A DNA stretch of 64,000 nt from Streptomyces halstedii (GTDB lineage: Bacteria; Actinomycetota; Actinomycetes; Streptomycetales; Streptomycetaceae): positions 1 through 64,000 of the forward strand of contig JOAZ01000004.1 of NCBI GenBank assembly GCA_000720535.1, read 5' to 3'. Both the position numbers and the translations under genes were made by a program. How positions within the stretch are numbered: position 1 is the stretch's first letter; each line of letters begins with the position of its first letter. Positions 60,149-64,000 of this stretch are shown here, piece by piece. The notes beneath the pieces were generated by a model. The model ran no database searches and had not been told where the DNA came from. It worked only from the letters and a program-made list of their open reading frames with translations.

Positions 60149-60185
60149 TAGAAGGCGCCTGCTCTATCCACTGAGCTACGGGGGC
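60110..60185 (-). tRNA. tRNA-Arg (anticodon TCT), CCA encoded
   Basis: Minus strand, 5' end at 60185: acceptor GCCCCCG pairs with CGGGGGC, D-arm GCTC...GAGC, anticodon stem GGCGC/GCGCT with loop CTTCTAA (anticodon TCT, reading AGA), T-arm GCAGG-TTCGAGT-CCTGC, then G73 and an encoded CCA (60110-60112). It serves as the attachment site of the 20-kb island. Confidence 0.93.
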
Positions 60186-60568
60186 CGGTGTGTGGGCCTC
60201 GACGGGCCCCGGAAGGCGCTGGAACAAGCCATCCGTGACCTTGCCGGGACAAGGATAGGGCTCTTGGGACCCTGTCCCGGTTGCTTCACCTGCGTGGCAC
60301 GATGTGGAGGTTCGGTGAAGCGAACCGATAATCGCAGGTGGGTGCGAATCGTGCATCGCTTTTCACGCCTCGCGCCCCGGGTGTTGTGCACTCGTTATGC
60401 CTGCGCCCCACTCGTCCGCTCTGTCCCCGGAGCGGATTCGCCGTCTCCAGGGTGGATTCCCCGTCTCCCGGGGTGGATCCGCCGTCTCCCGGGGTGGATC
60501 CGCCGCGCAGAGAGGGCTATACGCTTCAAAAAGCCTCCAAAATTGGGCATTCTTCACATGTGGTAACC
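60186..60568. other. Interval between tRNA-Arg and the GTPase pair
   Basis: No gene. It contains the tRNA promoter (minus strand) and, at 60430-60507, a 21-bp tandem repeat upstream of the GTPase gene. No ribosome site is evident before the ATG at 60569. Confidence 0.5.
60430..60507. repeat. 21-bp tandem repeat, about 3.7 copies
   Basis: Units at 60430-60450, 60451-60471 and 60472-60492 plus a partial to 60507, consensus GTGGATYCSCCGTCTCCCGG-G. Each contains GGATCC/GGATTC and CCCGGGG elements that can fold. It lies 60-140 bp upstream of the GTPase start, so it could affect that promoter or leader. Confidence 0.75.
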
Positions 60569-62212
60569 ATGGATGTACGGCCCCAGCTCATCGACGCACT
60601 GACCGCCCTGCGCGACCGTGTCGCTGCCGTGCGTCTTCCCCTCCCGCTCCCCGGGGCCGAACGCGCCCGGCAGACGCGGGCCGAACTGCTCGCCCAGCTC
60701 GACGACTACCTCGTCCCCCGGCTCAAGGACCCCGAGGCCCCGCTGCTCGCCGTGATCGGCGGGTCCACCGGAGCGGGGAAGTCGACCCTCGTCAACTCGC
60801 TGGTGGGGTGCGGAGTCAGTGAGGCGGGCGTGCTGCGCCCGACCACCCGTACGCCCGTGCTGGTCTGCCACCCCGACGACCACCACTGGTTCGCCGGGGT
60901 ACGGGTGCTGCCCCAGCTGACCCGGGTGTGGCTGCCCCCGGGGCGTACCCACGAACGGGACGCGTTCGACCACCCCGGGGCGGACGGGGAGCAGGACGGC
61001 ACCGTGCTCCGGGTGGAGACGGCGGCGACGCTGCCCCGGGGGCTCGCGCTGCTGGACGCCCCGGACATCGACTCGCTCGTCGTACGCAACCGGGTCCTGG
61101 CCGCCCAGCTCATCTGTGCCGCCGACGTCTGGATCATGGTCACCACCGCCTCCCGGTACGCCGACGCCGTGCCCTGGCACATGCTGCGTACCGCCAAGGA
61201 GTACGACGCCTGCCTCGTCACCGTCCTGGACCGGGTGCCGCACCAGGTGATCGGTGAGGTGTCGCGGCAGTACGCGGCGCTGCTCACCCGGGCGGGCCTG
61301 GGGGACGTGCCGCGCTTCACCATCCCGGAGCTTCCCGAGTCCGCCGGCGGGGGCCGGGGCCTGCTCCCCACCACCGCCGTGGCACCCCTGCGCGCCTGGC
61401 TCACCCACCGGGCGCAGGACCCGGCGGCCCGTCAGCAGGCCGTGGGACGCACCGCGTCCGGCGTCATCGACTCGCTCGACGCCCGGATGCCCGAACTGGC
61501 CGCAGCGGTCGCGGCGCAGTACGCGGCCGCCGTACGGCTGACCGGGGGCGTCGAGGAGGCGTACGGGACGGAGTCGGAGCGGGTACGGCGGCGCCTGGCG
61601 AACGGCGCGGTGCTCGCCGGGGCCGCGCGCACCCGGTGGCGCGGCTACCCGCTCTACAGCACCGCCGGGGAACTGCTGGACGCCCTGGTCGAGAGCCTGG
61701 TGGCCCTGCTCCAGTGCGCGGTCGCCGCCGCCGACGAACAGATCCGCACCCGCTGGCAGCGCGACCCCGCCGCCGGGAACTTCCGCTACGGGCACGCCGG
61801 GCGGGAGGCCGGGGGCTGGGGGCCCGCCGAGGACGTCCAGGGCCGCATCGCCGTGACCGTACGGCGGTGGCGGCGCGTCCTGGAAGAGCTGGCCGAGGAG
61901 GAGGCGCGGCTGCTGGAACGCAACGCCGCGCCGGACGCCGAGACGGTGGCGGCCCTGCTGGCCGCCACCCTGCTCGGCGGCCGCCGCGCGCGGGGCGCCG
62001 GGGAGCAGCTCGCCGAACGGATCGGCGCCCAGGGCGCGCTACGGCTCCGCGACAAGGGCGGGGCCCTGCTCACCGACTGCCTGGACCAGGTCCTGCACGG
62101 TGAACGCGACCGGAGACTCGCCCCGCTGGACGCGCTGGAAGTCGCACCGGAACCCCAGGCGGAACTGATCGCCGCACTGTCCGTCATGAAGAAGGAGAGG
62201 AGCCGGCGATGA
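60569..62212 (+). CDS. P-loop GTPase, dynamin/Era-like, first of a pair
   Basis: 547 residues from ATG 60569. G1 is [15 protein letters not shown] (near 66), followed by [10 protein letters not shown] (switch region), [12 protein letters not shown] (G3-like DxxD) and [14 protein letters not shown] (position of G4, here TVLDR rather than NKxD). The C-terminal 300 residues are helical and Ala/Arg-rich without obvious membrane segments. Streptomyces genomes encode such GTPases in adjacent pairs, including the dynamin-like DynA/DynB pair involved in sporulation septation, but whether this is that pair cannot be decided here because no paired transmembrane helices are visible in this protein. The stop overlaps the next start (ATGA). 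Confidence 0.75.
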   Translation: MDVRPQLIDALTALRDRVAAVRLPLPLPGAERARQTRAELLAQLDDYLVPRLKDPEAPLLAVIGGSTGAGKSTLVNSLVGCGVSEAGVLRPTTRTPVLVCHPDDHHWFAGVRVLPQLTRVWLPPGRTHERDAFDHPGADGEQDGTVLRVETAATLPRGLALLDAPDIDSLVVRNRVLAAQLICAADVWIMVTTASRYADAVPWHMLRTAKEYDACLVTVLDRVPHQVIGEVSRQYAALLTRAGLGDVPRFTIPELPESAGGGRGLLPTTAVAPLRAWLTHRAQDPAARQQAVGRTASGVIDSLDARMPELAAAVAAQYAAAVRLTGGVEEAYGTESERVRRRLANGAVLAGAARTRWRGYPLYSTAGELLDALVESLVALLQCAVAAADEQIRTRWQRDPAAGNFRYGHAGREAGGWGPAEDVQGRIAVTVRRWRRVLEELAEEEARLLERNAAPDAETVAALLAATLLGGRRARGAGEQLAERIGAQGALRLRDKGGALLTDCLDQVLHGERDRRLAPLDALEVAPEPQAELIAALSVMKKERSRR

Positions 62213-64000
62213 CCGCCGTCACCGACCAGAACCAGGACCAGGACCAGGACAGGAGCCGCGACCACGGCCAGGGCCGCGACCCGGAGTCGGAGAGGGCGCG
62301 GGAGGGCGCGGAACGGCACTGGGACGACGGGCTCATCGCACGGCGCGCCGCCGCCGTCGTACGCGAGGCCGAAACCGGCGTGCGGCCGCCGGAGGAGGAC
62401 GTACGGCCCCAGGTCGAGGCGTACGGGCTCCAGACCGGCCCCCTGCGGCCGAGGCTGGACGCCCTGCGGGAACTGGTCGGGCTGTCCCGGGCGCGGCTCG
62501 ACGGGGACACGCTCACCGAGGCGGGCCGGGTGCTGGACGAGGCGTCGGCCCGGCAGCGGCTCTCCTCACGGCACACGGTCGTCGCCATCGCCGGGGCCAC
62601 CGGCAGCGGGAAGTCCACCCTGTTCAACGCCCTGGCCTGCTCGCAGATCAGCGAGACGGGACTGCGCCGGCCGACCACGTCCGCGCCGATCGCGTGCAGT
62701 TGGACCGACGGCGCGGCCGGGCTGCTGGACCGGCTGGCCATCCCCGGCCGGCTGCGGCGGCGCCCCCTCCTGGGCGGCGCGCGGGCCGACGAGCCGTTGC
62801 AGGGGCTGGTCCTGGTGGACCTGCCCGACCACGACTCGGCGGCGACCGGGCACCGGGACGAGGTGGACCGGGTGCTGGCGCTGGTCGACGCGGTGATCTG
62901 GGTCGTGGACCCGGAGAAGTACGCGGACGCGGCCCTGCACGAGCGCTATCTGCGGCCGCTCGCCGGACACGCCGAGGTCACCTTCGTCGTCCTCAACCAG
63001 ATCGACCGGCTTCCCGGGGAGGCCGCGGACCTCGTCCTGGACGACCTGCGCAGGCTGCTGGACGAGGACGGCGTGGCGGTGGGGGAGCACGGCGACCCCG
63101 GAGCCACCGTCATGGCCCTCTCGGCGCTCACCGGAGAAGGGGTCGCGGACCTGCGGGAACTCCTCGGCCGGTTCGTCCAGGACCGTACGGCGGCGGCGCG
63201 CAGGCTCTCCGCCGACGTGGACGCGGCCGCCGCGAGGCTTCGGCCTGTGTACGTCGCCGAGGGGCGCCCCGGACTCGGCGAGCGGGCCCGCGACGCGTTC
63301 ACCGACCGGCTGGCCGACGCCGTGGGTGCCACGGCGGCGGGGCAGGCCGCGGAGCGCGAGTGGCGCAGGAACGCCGGACGGGCCTGCGGGACGCCGTGGC
63401 TGCGGCTGTGGCGCTGGTACGAGTCCACCCGGCAGCTCGGCGGCGGCCTGGACCTGATGGCCCAGGCGCTCGCGCCGCCCGAGGAGGAGCTGACCGCCCG
63501 GCAGCGGGTGGAACAGGCGGTGCGCAAGCTCGCGGACGACGCGGTCGAGGGGCTGCCCGAGCCATGGGCGCAGGCGGTGCGCGAGACGGCGGTGAACGGG
63601 GCGAAGGGGCTGCCCGAGGCTCTGGACGAGCTGTCGCGGAAGGCCCAGGCGGGCGCGCGGCCCGCCGGGGGCAAGGAGCGTACGGCGGACGGGGACGGGG
63701 ACGGGGACGGGGACGGGGACGGGACGGGCACCGAGACCGCGACCGGGACCGGGACGGGCACCGGGACCGGGAAGAGGCGGGGGAGCGGCGCGGAGGGCCG
63801 TTCCGTGCGGCAGCGCCCCGGATCCGGGCCGGAAGGGGCGGGGACGCCGGGCGGGCCGGAGGCATCGGAGGGGCCGGACGCCTCGGACGCCTCGGTCGTG
63901 TCGGGGGCTTCGGGGGCTTCAGGGGGTTCGAGGCCTGCGGGAGCTTCGAGACCTGCGGGGTCGGCGGGCGCGCGGGCGGTGGCCCCGGCCGGGAAGCGTG
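62209..64000 (+). CDS. P-loop GTPase, second of the pair (3' end outside window)
   Basis: Open to the right edge, 597 residues visible. ATG 62209 overlaps the preceding stop (ATGA) with GGAG upstream. The N-terminus is a low-complexity Asp/Gln tract ([16 protein letters not shown]). GTPase motifs: [20 protein letters not shown] (G1, near 129), [10 protein letters not shown] (G2), [10 protein letters not shown] (G3) and [11 protein letters not shown] (G4 NQID, near 262), then [11 protein letters not shown] (G5-like). A helical region follows ([20 protein letters not shown]), then a repetitive Gly/Asp/Thr linker from about residue 485 (63685-63780), and a Ser/Gly/Ala-rich tail. Co-translation with the first GTPase suggests a heteromeric complex. 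Any C-terminal membrane or effector domain is beyond the window. Confidence 0.78.
   Translation, partial: MTAVTDQNQDQDQDRSRDHGQGRDPESERAREGAERHWDDGLIARRAAAVVREAETGVRPPEEDVRPQVEAYGLQTGPLRPRLDALRELVGLSRARLDGDTLTEAGRVLDEASARQRLSSRHTVVAIAGATGSGKSTLFNALACSQISETGLRRPTTSAPIACSWTDGAAGLLDRLAIPGRLRRRPLLGGARADEPLQGLVLVDLPDHDSAATGHRDEVDRVLALVDAVIWVVDPEKYADAALHERYLRPLAGHAEVTFVVLNQIDRLPGEAADLVLDDLRRLLDEDGVAVGEHGDPGATVMALSALTGEGVADLRELLGRFVQDRTAAARRLSADVDAAAARLRPVYVAEGRPGLGERARDAFTDRLADAVGATAAGQAAEREWRRNAGRACGTPWLRLWRWYESTRQLGGGLDLMAQALAPPEEELTARQRVEQAVRKLADDAVEGLPEPWAQAVRETAVNGAKGLPEALDELSRKAQAGARPAGGKERTADGDGDGDGDGDGTGTETATGTGTGTGTGKRRGSGAEGRSVRQRPGSGPEGAGTPGGPEASEGPDASDASVVSGASGASGGSRPAGASRPAGSAGARAVAPAGKR
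63687..63780. repeat. Low-complexity GGGGAC / GACCGG repeats in the second GTPase gene
   Basis: Tandem GGGGAC units (about 63688-63724) encode a Gly-Asp run, followed by ACCGGGAC-type units encoding a Gly-Thr run. They form a disordered linker and are prone to length variation. Confidence 0.7.

Noticed and set aside
59927..60151. Plus-strand frame ending PRQDSNLRPSA
   Set aside because: This is the familiar false protein read from the antisense of a tRNA gene.

Overview
The window is high-GC actinobacterial DNA, almost certainly a Streptomyces (or close relative) chromosome. The evidence is extreme third-position GC, GTG starts, GTGA/ATGA stop-start couplings, a siderophore-interacting protein, Lrp-like regulators and typical Streptomyces insertion sequences.

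Region 1 (1-20.2 kb) is a lipid/polyketide locus. A minus-strand operon (17249 down to 892) encodes a polyunsaturated-fatty-acid-synthase-like machine: a thioester-reductase-like SDR, a PfaD-type enoyl reductase, a KS-AT-ACP-KR-DH protein (PfaA-like, one ACP only), and a KS-CLF-AT plus four-hotdog dehydratase protein (PfaC-like with a PfaB-type AT inside it). Facing away from it, across a 0.9-kb gene-free region, is a wax-ester-synthase/DGAT-like acyltransferase. Together they suggest an iterative synthase whose chain is reduced off the ACP and then esterified. A truncated NLP (NPP1-like) secreted protein lies at the left edge, and a small secreted four-cysteine protein follows the acyltransferase.

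Region 2 (20.2-31.8 kb) holds a large STAND/NACHT-like ATPase, a two-repeat CRISPR remnant with one 32-nt spacer, a scar-like stretch with small doubtful genes, and a tightly coupled type I-E Cascade operon (cas8e-cse2-cas7e-cas5e-cas6e). No cas3, cas1 or cas2 is present anywhere in the window.

Region 3 (31.8-39.7 kb) is a probable catabolic module. A double-domain AsnC/Lrp regulator diverges from a NodB-type deacetylase/amidohydrolase, an MHS transporter, an SDR and an unusual PanE-M20 peptidase fusion; the last three are translationally coupled. A siderophore-interacting protein with a perfect palindrome at its start follows.

Region 4 (40117-60148) is a 20.0-kb genomic island in a tRNA-Arg(TCT) gene, bounded by a 39-bp direct repeat. 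The intact tRNA is at the right and only its 3' part is at the left. Cargo: an RloA/RloB-like pair, a complete type I restriction-modification system (hsdM, hsdS, hsdR) with a YgjP-like metallopeptidase, an AIPR-family abortive-infection-type gene behind a small HsdM-like fragment, a decayed IS5-family element, an IS630-family element carrying an HTH passenger gene between perfect terminal repeats, and the catalytic half of a tyrosine integrase. Beyond the tRNA, two coupled GTPases run to the right edge.
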